NCBI RefSeq assembly: GCF_900096995.1
Contig: NZ_OANT01000004.1
Coordinates: 248,001 to 312,000 of the forward strand
Length of the DNA stretch: 64,000 nt
From: Acinetobacter puyangensis
GTDB lineage: Bacteria; Pseudomonadota; Gammaproteobacteria; Pseudomonadales; Moraxellaceae
Direction: 5' to 3'
The notes below the pieces were generated by a model. The model was not told the DNA's origin. It saw only the letters and a program-made list of their open reading frames with translations, and did not search any database. Below, one piece after another: positions 56,924-64,000 of this stretch (positions within the stretch are counted from its first letter, which is position 1; each line of letters begins with the position of its first letter). Both the position numbers and the translations under genes were made by a program.

Positions 56924-57718
56924 TTAAAGATTTATCGAGGTTCTTGCTGTTTTGGCATCATTTGAATCAGGATATTTTTGAATCAGTCTTAAATAATATT
57001 CCCGGGCTTTAGGGGTATCTTTATCAATATTTTTAGCAATTTCACTGAGACGATATAAGGCAGAGGGTGCTTTATTGGATTGCGGATAATTACCTGCCAC
57101 GATAGCAAAATTATCTTTGGCCTGATTATAGTTGGGAGGGGTAAGCGATAAATTAAACTCCCCCAGCCAGTAATAGGCATGGCTGACATATGGACTATTG
57201 GGATGATTTTTAATGAAATTTTCCATTGGTGCAATGGCTTTTGCCGCACCGCCTTGTTTATAGGCTTCATAAGCCATGTTGTAGGCAGCTTCATCAAGTT
57301 GCGTGTTTTGTGCTCCAGCAGTTGATGTGGTCGTGTTTTGTGAAGATGGCGTCTGACTCGGGTTCTGCTCAGTTGATGCTGCTTCACCGTCCTGCGCAGT
57401 TTCTGTGTCTGTATCAGGATCGATTTTTTGATTAAGTATTTCCAGTCGTTGATCCAGATCGGTATAACGATTTTTTAGATCGTTATTGAGTTGATCGATT
57501 TGATTGTCCTGTTCTTCAATCTGACCACGCAACTGTCGAATTTGGGTTTGTAGTTGTTGAATTTGCTGATGAAGTTCCCAGAACTGTGTACTTTGCTGTG
57601 TGGCGGGTACATTGCCGACTGCATTATTATTGCTGGATAAATCTCTTTGCTCAATCTGAATCGCAAAAAGAGGTGTGGATACACAGAGGATACTCGTTAG
57701 CAAAACAATCTTTTTCAT
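56924..57718 (-). CDS. cpoB: Cell division coordinator CpoB (YbgF, Tol-Pal associated)
   Basis: Periplasmic protein that links peptidoglycan synthesis and outer-membrane constriction in division. 264 residues from ATG 57718: signal peptide (MKKIVLLTSILCVSTPLFA), an N-terminal trimerisation coiled coil (about 40-95, heavy in Gln/Leu/Ile), a Ser/Thr/Gln-rich linker (about 100-135), and three TPR units (about 140-260, AYNMAYEAYKQGGAAKAI onward). The longer frame to 57841 lacks homology. In E. coli it lies behind pal; here it is separate from tol-pal. Confidence 0.92.
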   Translation of the reverse strand: MKKIVLLTSILCVSTPLFAIQIEQRDLSSNNNAVGNVPATQQSTQFWELHQQIQQLQTQIRQLRGQIEEQDNQIDQLNNDLKNRYTDLDQRLEILNQKIDPDTDTETAQDGEAASTEQNPSQTPSSQNTTTSTAGAQNTQLDEAAYNMAYEAYKQGGAAKAIAPMENFIKNHPNSPYVSHAYYWLGEFNLSLTPPNYNQAKDNFAIVAGNYPQSNKAPSALYRLSEIAKNIDKDTPKAREYYLRLIQKYPDSNDAKTARTSINL

Positions 57719-57889
57719 AGTTAGCCCGTGGTTGCGCATCGAAAAATATTTGATTAAAGATAGCTCTAGTATAACGTCGAATGTAGTGTTTAACGATGAT
57801 GTAAATCGTGATTGTTTATCAGTTTTATGTAAATTAAGCAATTATTGTGGAGAAATTATACAATGGATATCTGGCAGTGGCTTTTTTAC

Positions 57890-57917
57890 TTGCAAGAAAA
57901 TAAAAAATCTCTATACT
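57890..57917 (+). promoter_or_regulatory. Promoter of the 4.5S RNA gene
   Basis: TTGCAA at 57890-57895, a 16-base spacer and TATACT at 57912-57917. The RNA 5' end is expected six to twelve bases downstream, which agrees with the start of the RNA helix. Confidence 0.7.
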
Positions 57918-57929
57918 TTGCAGTGCAAT

Positions 57930-58041
<112 letters not shown>

Positions 58042-58044
58042 CAT

Positions 58045-58530
58045 CTAATAAAAATCTTCTTCTCCTTTATAGTTCACCACTTTCATAATGACATCCATTG
58101 CAAAACCACGGTATTGCAAGAAGCGTATTTGTCTGGCTTTTTGTTTGGGATCGGTTGCGATTTCTGAACCAAATTTTTTAATTTTTAAGCTTAAAGCTTG
58201 CTGAAACCAGTCCACCTCATCATATTCTTGTTGGGCAAGTTCTGGGTCAATATCATGTTTTTTAAGTGCTTGTTTAATACGGGCCGGGCCACGTCCCTGA
58301 CGAATCTGACTACGTAATAGCATACCCGCCATACGCTCATCACTTTGATAATGTTGTTGTGCCAATTCTTCTACCAAAGTTTCCACTTCATCGAGATCTG
58401 CGCCATAGGCCAGAAGTTTTTGCTTGAGATCACTTCTGGAATATTCTTTTTTTGCCAGCAAGGCAAAACCAAGTGCACGTAGCCTATTGCCTGTAGGAAC
58501 TTTTTTGGCTGGGTAAGGGGAGTCTTTCAT
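58045..58530 (-). CDS. recX: Regulatory protein RecX
   Basis: Binds RecA filaments and limits their extension. 161 residues with three-helix repeats: RALGFALLAKKEYSRSDLKQKL, VETLVEELAQQHYQSDERMAGM and GPARIKQALKKHDID, the RecX pattern. It lies 70 bases after recA on the same strand, separated by a hairpin, so expression is likely low read-through from recA. Confidence 0.92.
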   Translation of the reverse strand: MKDSPYPAKKVPTGNRLRALGFALLAKKEYSRSDLKQKLLAYGADLDEVETLVEELAQQHYQSDERMAGMLLRSQIRQGRGPARIKQALKKHDIDPELAQQEYDEVDWFQQALSLKIKKFGSEIATDPKQKARQIRFLQYRGFAMDVIMKVVNYKGEEDFY

Positions 58531-58553
58531 AAGAGGATTAATTGATAATTATT

Positions 58554-58584
58554 GCAAAACTCTCTCAGATAGAGAGCGTTTTGC
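58554..58584 (-). terminator. Hairpin between recA and recX (attenuator-like)
   Basis: GCAAAAC and GTTTTGC close an inner CTCTC/GAGAG stem with one unpaired base. No long T-run follows, so it may only partly stop transcription into recX. Confidence 0.5.
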
Positions 58585-58600
58585 ATGAAGTTTATAAGGA

Positions 58601-59656
58601 TTAGTTCTGTAAACCAAGCGATAACTCATCGAGTTCTGCAACAGTTTCTTCTTGCTCAGGCGCAACTGTTTTAACCAACATACGTTCTCGAATGGTGGTT
58701 TCGATTTGTTCGGCAATCTGAGAATTTTCCTCAAGATAACGAATGGTATTATTTTTACCTTGACCGATTTTATTGCCTTGATAAGAATACCAAGCACCTG
58801 CCTTTTGTACGATATCCTGTGCTACAGCCAAATCAATGACTTCACCGAGAATATTGGTACCTTGGCCATATAAAATCTGGAACAGTGCTTCTTTAAATGG
58901 CGGTGCCATTTTGTTTTTCACCACTTTGACTTTGGTTTCATTGCCAATAATCTCATCGCCTTCTTTGACTGCACCGATACGGCGAATATCCAGACGAACA
59001 GAAGCATAGAATTTTAAGGCATTACCACCAGTAGTCGTCTCCGGGCTACCGAACATTACACCAATTTTCATACGAATCTGGTTGATGAAGATCACCATAC
59101 AATTTGAACGCTTGGCATTACCGGTAATTTTACGCAAGGCCTGACTCATCAAACGGGCTTGTAGACCCATATGAGAATCACCCATTTCACCTTCAATTTC
59201 TGCTTTTGGTGTTAATGCGGCAACGGAGTCAATCACGATCATATCAATTGCACCTGAACGCACCAGCATGTCGGCAATCTCAAGGGCTTGTTCACCGTTA
59301 TCCGGTTGAGATACCAGCAAGTTATCGATATCTACACCAAGTTTTTTGGCATATTCTGGATCAAGCGCATGTTCTGCATCGATGAATGCACATGTTCCAC
59401 CATTTTTTTGACACTGGGCAATCGCCTGTAATGTCATGGTGGTTTTACCAGAAGATTCCGGGCCATAAATCTCAACAATACGACCTTTTGGTAGACCGCC
59501 AATACCTAGAGCAATATCCAAGGTTAGGGAACCTGTTGAAACTGCTTCTACCGCTAGTACCGTGTTAGCACCTAGGCGCATCACGGTGTTTTTACCAAAT
59601 TGTTTTTCAATCTGGCTTAGTGCAGCACTTAGTGCCTTTGTTTTGTTATCATCCAT
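58601..59656 (-). CDS. recA: Recombinase RecA
   Basis: Homologous recombination and SOS co-protease. 351 residues: Walker A GPESSGKT (about 65-72), the MAW motif region, loop L2 with [20 protein letters not shown], and an acidic C-terminal tail ([15 protein letters not shown]). GAGG precedes the ATG. Acinetobacter lacks a typical LexA, so control must differ from E. coli; a structured leader is described separately. Confidence 0.98.
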   Translation of the reverse strand: MDDNKTKALSAALSQIEKQFGKNTVMRLGANTVLAVEAVSTGSLTLDIALGIGGLPKGRIVEIYGPESSGKTTMTLQAIAQCQKNGGTCAFIDAEHALDPEYAKKLGVDIDNLLVSQPDNGEQALEIADMLVRSGAIDMIVIDSVAALTPKAEIEGEMGDSHMGLQARLMSQALRKITGNAKRSNCMVIFINQIRMKIGVMFGSPETTTGGNALKFYASVRLDIRRIGAVKEGDEIIGNETKVKVVKNKMAPPFKEALFQILYGQGTNILGEVIDLAVAQDIVQKAGAWYSYQGNKIGQGKNNTIRYLEENSQIAEQIETTIRERMLVKTVAPEQEETVAELDELSLGLQN

Positions 59657-59701
59657 CTCAAAACCTCAATACTGTGAAATGTTTCGGGTATCTGGCAGCA
59701 C

Positions 59702-59716
59702 ATCAAGAGGCTTGAT
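59702..59716 (-). promoter_or_regulatory. Perfect hairpin in the recA leader
   Basis: ATCAAG and CTTGAT pair perfectly around a three-base loop, 46-60 bases before the recA start. Acinetobacter baumannii recA is known, to my recollection, to have a long structured 5' untranslated region that affects expression; this element may belong to it. Confidence 0.45.
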
Positions 59717-59860
59717 ATGCTTTCATTCTCCCTTTTTTGACCAAAGTGGATGCCTTGTTTACGTTAGGATCGGCAGATCTTTGTAGTCGTAATCATGGCA
59801 GAATTTGTACAACAATGCGAGTGCTGATATTGTTCATGCGACAAACTCTGTCGCACAAAA

Positions 59861-60313
59861 TTAAACCTGATCATCAAACCATGCATCATCATGACCTAGG
59901 CTATTTTCTTGTTGAAATCTATGAATTTGTCGTCGATCCCTTTTATTTGGTTTATGTTCTGGCCGTGCCATATTATTGAGTTTCCGTTGAGCAGAAATGA
60001 GTTCATGTCTGGCAATACTGACTTCGGTTTCATCATAGAGTAATTGCGCCTGTGGGGCACCACCCCGAATTCCCGATAGTGCTTTTACCACAACAGTTTT
60101 TTTATCAAAACCTTGTTGAATGGTCAACTCCATTCCGACGCGTACATCTCTGGAAACTTTAACTCGATCACCTTGATGATGAACCTTGCCGCCTTCAATT
60201 GCTGCTTTGGCAATGGAGCGGGTTTTGAAAAAACGTGCTGCCCAAAGCCATTTATCAATACGCATAGCTTCGAGAGATGGTTTCTCCGATGATGGATGCG
60301 TTTGTTTTTTCAT
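59861..60313 (-). CDS. hslR: Ribosome-associated heat-shock protein Hsp15
   Basis: S4-domain protein that binds stalled 50S subunits carrying nascent chains. 150 residues: the S4 RNA-binding domain (about 16-80, MRIDKWLWAARFFKTRSIAK) followed by a basic C-terminal tail (RPEHKPNKRDRRQIHRF). E. coli Hsp15 has 133 residues. It lies 14 bases downstream of the YrfG-like gene and is likely co-transcribed with it, as hslR and yrfG are in E. coli. Confidence 0.92.
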   Translation of the reverse strand: MKKQTHPSSEKPSLEAMRIDKWLWAARFFKTRSIAKAAIEGGKVHHQGDRVKVSRDVRVGMELTIQQGFDKKTVVVKALSGIRGGAPQAQLLYDETEVSIARHELISAQRKLNNMARPEHKPNKRDRRQIHRFQQENSLGHDDAWFDDQV

Positions 60314-60327
60314 AGACAGTGCATATC

Positions 60328-61035
60328 CTAAAATATTGAATGGAGATGGATCAAGTCGAGTAAATCTGTTAATTGATCGAGATGGATAAATTCATCTTTC
60401 ATTAGGCGCTGTGCTACAGCTTGAGGCTCGGAAGAATCAGGCTGTGCAATACTGATGAGTTGACGAATACCAAATTGTTTGGCACTTGCTAATACATCAT
60501 AATTATCATCAATAAAAACGCTCTGTCGAGGATCAAAATCGTGACGTTGTTGTAAAGCGTGCCAAAATTCCTGTTGTTCCTTTGCCGCGCCTAAGCTTTC
60601 ACTACTGACAATATGTTTAAAATAAGGGCGCAATGCGACATTTTCAAGTTTAAGGGTTAAGGTTGCTTGGTCAGCATTGGTGACTAGCCAACATTCAATT
60701 TGACGTTGCTGCAATTGTTCGAGTAACTCAAAACAATACGGCCTAGCTCGGATAAGATGGCGATGTGCATATTGCAAGGCTAGAACATCAATGCCGAGTT
60801 GTTTCTGCCAGAACTGACTTGAATACCAGTGTAAATGACCTTGGTTGTCGAGATAAAACTGATAAAGCCGCTGTTTTGCGGTTGCGATATCGCATTGGTT
60901 TTGTTTGGCCCACAATTTTGGGACCAGTTGCATCCAGATATAATTATCAAAGGCCAGATCAAGTAATGTACCATCCATGTCAAATAGTACACATTGTGGC
61001 GTTGTGTCATGGACAAAATTTGCTACATTAGACAT
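60328..61035 (-). CDS. yrfG: HAD-family phosphatase, YrfG-like (GMP/IMP nucleotidase)
   Basis: 235 residues from ATG 61035. The nucleophile motif is VLFDMDGTLLDLAFDN, motif II is WLVTNAD and motif IV is FIDDNYDVLASA, with a helical cap. DLAFDN right after motif I matches YrfG, which hydrolyses GMP and IMP in E. coli, and gene order with hslR supports this. An ATG at 61056 overlaps the divergent cysQ start; neither has a clear ribosome binding site. Confidence 0.85.
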   Translation of the reverse strand: MSNVANFVHDTTPQCVLFDMDGTLLDLAFDNYIWMQLVPKLWAKQNQCDIATAKQRLYQFYLDNQGHLHWYSSQFWQKQLGIDVLALQYAHRHLIRARPYCFELLEQLQQRQIECWLVTNADQATLTLKLENVALRPYFKHIVSSESLGAAKEQQEFWHALQQRHDFDPRQSVFIDDNYDVLASAKQFGIRQLISIAQPDSSEPQAVAQRLMKDEFIHLDQLTDLLDLIHLHSIF

Positions 61036-61054
61036 AGACAGAGGAGAGACCAGC

Positions 61055-61930
61055 ATGTTTAAAGATGTTGCATTACAACAAATGCCACAGAAATTGCAAC
61101 ACCTATGCGAAATTTTACGGCAGGCAAGTCAGATCCTGTGTCAGGAATATCAGTCATTCATAGGCGGCCAACAGTTTAATATTGAAGAGAAAAAAGATCA
61201 CTCTCCAGTGACACAGGCCGATATAAAAGCCAATGATTATATTACTGCGCAATTACGACAAAATTTTCCGGATTTGCCGATTTTATCCGAGGAGGGGCTG
61301 CATCAAGTGCGGCAGAATTGGCAAACATTCTGGTTGCTTGATCCGCTTGACGGTACCAAAGAATTTATTGATCAAACCGGCGAATTTACCATTAACTTAA
61401 GTTTGATCAATGCTGGTGAATCAGTCATTTCGGCGATTGCGGTACCCTTGCAGCATACCATCTATATCGGTGAACAGGGCGATTTACCTTTTAAGTGGCA
61501 ATGGCAGCAAGAACAAATTTGTTTAATGAAATTTGAACCTTCAATTTCGCAACAAGACAGGACAGTATTGCATATTGCCATGAGCCGACGACCTGAAAGA
61601 AGTGCTTTGTATGCCGAATTTTTACAATATTTGCAACAACATCAGATTAAATATGAAAAAGTCGCCGCAGGCAGTGCTTATAAATTTTGCATGATGCTAG
61701 AAGAGCAAATTGATGTCTATCCACGCTTTCATCCAACCAGTGAATGGGATACCTCGGCAGGACAGGGCTTGCTACAAAGTATTGGTGGTGATGTGTTTGA
61801 TTTGAATCATCAACCTTTTCGATATAACCAACGGACGAGTCTACTCAATGGCAATTTTATTGCACTGCGTCAGATACAGGATTGGTCAATATTGGCAGAC
61901 TTTTTACAGGGAAGAGTGTTAGCAGATTGA
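61055..61930 (+). CDS. cysQ: 3'(2'),5'-bisphosphate nucleotidase CysQ
   Basis: Hydrolyses 3'-phosphoadenosine 5'-phosphate, the by-product of CysH-type sulfate reduction (cysH is at the other end of the window). 291 residues with the inositol-phosphatase-fold metal motifs PILSEEG (Glu79, Glu80) and WLLDPLDGTKEF (96-103), and the C-terminal EWDTSAGQG signature. GGAGAG lies before the ATG at 61055; the longer frame from 60977 is rejected. Confidence 0.94.
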   Translation: MFKDVALQQMPQKLQHLCEILRQASQILCQEYQSFIGGQQFNIEEKKDHSPVTQADIKANDYITAQLRQNFPDLPILSEEGLHQVRQNWQTFWLLDPLDGTKEFIDQTGEFTINLSLINAGESVISAIAVPLQHTIYIGEQGDLPFKWQWQQEQICLMKFEPSISQQDRTVLHIAMSRRPERSALYAEFLQYLQQHQIKYEKVAAGSAYKFCMMLEEQIDVYPRFHPTSEWDTSAGQGLLQSIGGDVFDLNHQPFRYNQRTSLLNGNFIALRQIQDWSILADFLQGRVLAD

Positions 61931-61990
61931 GTAATCATATGAACATGGTATAGTTGAGTCTCGTTATCAAAATTTCATGTCATCATTATC

Positions 61991-62749
61991 GTGAGCGCAT
62001 TAAAACTTTTACCGCAAAGTATGTTGCAGGCAGTGGATTTATTGCCAGACACAAACACTTCCGTGATTTTATTTACCCGACATTCGCTTCGGGAAGTGGT
62101 GCGTGGTATTGGTCTAGCCGGTTATGACCTGCAATTGACCGATGAAGGACGGGAGTTGGCTTTCGCTTGGGGAAAATATCTAACCCATAATTCAGATCGC
62201 CATATTGTCAATTGTATCAGTAGTCCCATCCAGCGCTGTATCGAAACCGCAGAATTGATGATTGCTGGTGCTGATCAGGTTCATGTGGAAAATACCCACA
62301 AGATCGATATTCTTGAACAAAAGTTACTGGTTGAACCAGGTAGTTTTGTGGTGGATATCAAACAGGCTGCACCACATTTTCGTGAGCAAGGTGCTGTGGG
62401 TTTTATCAATAGTTTTGTACAGAATGCTTTGCCCGGTATGAAACATCCGATTAATGGTGTTCTCGATGTCTTGGAGCTGTTATACAACTCTCATTTGATC
62501 CAGAATCATCCATATCAATCTGAGGCGAAATTAAGTCTGGCAGTGAGTCACGATACTATTCTGGCAGCATTTATTGCCGTGATTGCGGGACATTTTCAGG
62601 TAGAACAGAAAGACTGGCCAGAAATGATGGAAGGTCTATTTGTTTGGTTCGATGTGGCGGATGAATTTAAACATAGCCGTGTACACTGGGTTTGGAGAGG
62701 ACAGCATCAACAACTGGAGATTCAGCAGTTAGTTGGAAATATGATCTAA
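61991..62749 (+). CDS. Histidine phosphatase (phosphoglycerate mutase fold)
   Basis: 252 residues of the branch-2-like acid phosphatase group. The catalytic motif is FTRHSLRE (Arg30, His31, Arg34), with CISSPIQRCIETAELM (second arginine) and the C-terminal SHDTILAAF supplying the His-Asp pair. There is no signal peptide. The substrate is unknown. The start is GTG at 61991, without a strong ribosome binding site. Confidence 0.85.
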   Translation: MSALKLLPQSMLQAVDLLPDTNTSVILFTRHSLREVVRGIGLAGYDLQLTDEGRELAFAWGKYLTHNSDRHIVNCISSPIQRCIETAELMIAGADQVHVENTHKIDILEQKLLVEPGSFVVDIKQAAPHFREQGAVGFINSFVQNALPGMKHPINGVLDVLELLYNSHLIQNHPYQSEAKLSLAVSHDTILAAFIAVIAGHFQVEQKDWPEMMEGLFVWFDVADEFKHSRVHWVWRGQHQQLEIQQLVGNMI

Positions 62750-62773
62750 ACATTTCATTGAAATGCAAGACAC

Positions 62774-62798
62774 AAAAAAAGCCCTTAACGGGCTTTTT
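62774..62798. terminator. Bidirectional terminator between the histidine phosphatase and rpsT
   Basis: AAAAAAGCCC and GGGCTTTTT pair around a five-base loop, giving a T-run on both strands. Confidence 0.88.
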
Positions 62799-62812
62799 CT
62801 ATATACAACAAA

Positions 62813-63088
62813 TTAGTTTGCAGCAGTTGCCAGCGCTTTAATTTGTGCATTCAAGCGGCTCTTATGACGAGCAGCTTTATTTTTGTGGATAATACCTTTA
62901 TCAGCCATACGGTCAATGACTGGTACAGCTTTTTTGTAAGCTTCAGTTGCAACCGCATGTTCACCAGCAGAGATCGCTGCAACAACACGTTTAAGATAGG
63001 TACGAACCATAGAACGCAAGCTTGCGTTATGTTTGCGTGCTTTTACGTTTTGACGAGCACGTTTTTTTGCTTGAGCAGAGTTTGCCAC
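62813..63088 (-). CDS. rpsT: 30S ribosomal protein S20
   Basis: Small-subunit protein binding 16S rRNA. 91 residues (E. coli 87): [20 protein letters not shown], a helical lysine-rich body, and the [15 protein letters not shown] segment. The start is GTG, with AAGGAG seven bases before it. E. coli rpsT also uses a non-ATG start, which is linked to its translational autoregulation; a similar mode here is inference. Confidence 0.97.
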   Translation of the reverse strand: MANSAQAKKRARQNVKARKHNASLRSMVRTYLKRVVAAISAGEHAVATEAYKKAVPVIDRMADKGIIHKNKAARHKSRLNAQIKALATAAN

Positions 63089-63188
63089 TCGTGCACTCCT
63101 TGAAATTAGTTAGTCTGGGGCGGGCTTGATTAAAATATGTATTGGTGAATAAACCACAACACAAAACCAGCCCGTAAACAAGTCGCAT

Positions 63189-63217
63189 ATTTTGAAGAAA
63201 GCCAAGGCTTAAGTCAA
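63189..63217 (-). promoter_or_regulatory. Putative rpsT promoter
   Basis: On the minus strand TTGACT, a 17-base spacer and CAAAAT, about 100 bases before the rpsT start, leaving a leader long enough for autoregulatory structure. Confidence 0.5.
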
Positions 63218-63226
63218 GTCAAACCA

Positions 63227-63958
63227 TCAAAATTGATCTTTCAATTGACGTACTTTTTGAAATTCTTCCACACTTTCGCAGCGCAGGAAGGGATTTGTCT
63301 GTAATTCTAACGCAATTGTCGAGGGTAAAGTAATTTTATTGTGCTGACGTAAATTCTGTACTTCTTGATAGCGTTGTTGTAAGGCGACATTATCTGGCTC
63401 AATTGTCAACGCAAATCTGGCATTGCTCTCGGTATATTCGTGTGCACAGTAGACGTTACTGCGTGGTGGAAAGGCTGCCAGACGATTGAGCGAATGATAC
63501 ATTTGCGTATATGTGCCTTCGAATAAGCGTCCGCAACCCATTGCAAATAAGGTATCTCCGGTAAACAGTGCATCGAGGGCATCAATGAAATAACAAAGAT
63601 GTCCGAGTGTATGTCCCGGTGTGGCAATGACATCAACCTTCATTTCAGCAAAGTGCAATGTATCACCATCTTGTAAAAAATGATCAACCTCGGTGATCTT
63701 GTCTCGTTCTGCCAAAGGCGCGTAGACTTTGGCATAGGTTTGCTGGCGTAATTCTGCCACGCCACCAGTATGGTCGGGATGTTTATGGGTAATCCAGATC
63801 TGGGTGAGTTCTAATTGTTGTTTTTCACAATACTCAAGTACAAGGTCTGCCTGTGTCGGATCAATCACGACTGCCTGTTGTTGATGTGTATCAACCAGCA
63901 TCCAGATATAGTTCTGTAAGGCATTGCCGACCTCAATTGCTTCGATTTTAAAGTGCAT
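63227..63958 (-). CDS. gloB: Hydroxyacylglutathione hydrolase (glyoxalase II)
   Basis: Hydrolyses S-lactoylglutathione in methylglyoxal detoxification. 243 residues of metallo-beta-lactamase fold: THKHPDHTGG (His58, His60, Asp62, His63), TPGHTLGHLCYF, FTGDTLFAMGCGRLFEGT with the bridging aspartate, and CAHEYTESNARFAL, the last two being specific for glyoxalase II. The second position of the usual THHHxDH is lysine here, a non-ligand position. Confidence 0.95.
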   Translation of the reverse strand: MHFKIEAIEVGNALQNYIWMLVDTHQQQAVVIDPTQADLVLEYCEKQQLELTQIWITHKHPDHTGGVAELRQQTYAKVYAPLAERDKITEVDHFLQDGDTLHFAEMKVDVIATPGHTLGHLCYFIDALDALFTGDTLFAMGCGRLFEGTYTQMYHSLNRLAAFPPRSNVYCAHEYTESNARFALTIEPDNVALQQRYQEVQNLRQHNKITLPSTIALELQTNPFLRCESVEEFQKVRQLKDQF

Positions 63959-64000
63959 GAATTTAGCCAGTCCTTATACTTGCATCATGGGGATGTCCCT

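Noticed and set aside
57719..57841. N-terminal extension of cpoB
   Set aside because: The signal peptide starts at 57718; the extension has no family support.

Overview
The window is chromosomal DNA of an Acinetobacter species or a very close Moraxellaceae relative. It is AT-rich, almost every protein is of Acinetobacter/Moraxellaceae type, and several gene neighbourhoods are characteristic: tesA divergent from an ybbA/ybbP ABC pair, thiE-hemL, PQQ glucose dehydrogenase, mrdA-rsmD, the pyrH-to-lpxA envelope cluster ending without lpxB, and cpoB next to the 4.5S RNA gene. No species is assigned.

Layout. 1-2300: end of hemE, a DUF817 membrane protein and cysH. 2386-6501: a Fur-boxed orphan TonB-dependent siderophore receptor, a MocR-type regulator and a divergent 50-residue membrane protein. 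6590-10459: tesA facing ybbA-ybbP. 10606-15081: thiE, hemL and gcd. 15403-22301: rsmD/mrdA, an exported protein, a DUF445 protein, adk and outer-membrane phospholipase A. 22314-35005: a PreP-like protease, a PfkB kinase, a small Rieske protein coupled to a YqiJ-like membrane protein, DUF1653, dgkA, ilvA, rpiA, a YgjP-like metallopeptidase, a large lipoprotein, argC and a coiled-coil membrane protein. 35019-38109: clpS-clpA-ynfA. 38110-39030: a small accessory patch with two decayed gene fragments and a VOC protein. 39033-44145: argF, a TetR regulator, an exported protein and ntrC/ntrB. 44492-45829: rimO. 45956-56863: pyrH-frr-uppS-cdsA-dxr-rseP-bamA-skp-lpxD-fabZ-lpxA. 56924-64000: cpoB, 4.5S RNA (ffs), recX, recA, hslR, a YrfG-like HAD phosphatase, cysQ, a histidine phosphatase, rpsT and gloB.

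How the genes work together. The 45956-56863 block is a nearly continuous envelope-building cluster. It covers UMP supply, ribosome recycling, undecaprenyl and isoprenoid precursors, phospholipid precursor, site-2 proteolysis, outer-membrane protein assembly and its chaperone, and the early lipid A/fatty-acid steps, with many 1-11 bp gene overlaps. clpS/clpA form the N-degron adaptor/unfoldase pair, ntrB/ntrC the nitrogen two-component system, and recA/recX the recombinase and its modulator.

No CRISPR array, prophage, insertion sequence, tRNA or rRNA gene was recognised. The window is essentially core genome. The points most worth a second look are the MocR regulator with three CTGTTAT half-sites in front of a tiny divergent membrane-protein gene, a perfect palindrome upstream of the TetR gene, the gene graveyard at 38172-38576, the coupled Rieske/YqiJ-like pair, and the structured recA leader. 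I found nothing that I can defend as a wholly new multi-gene system.
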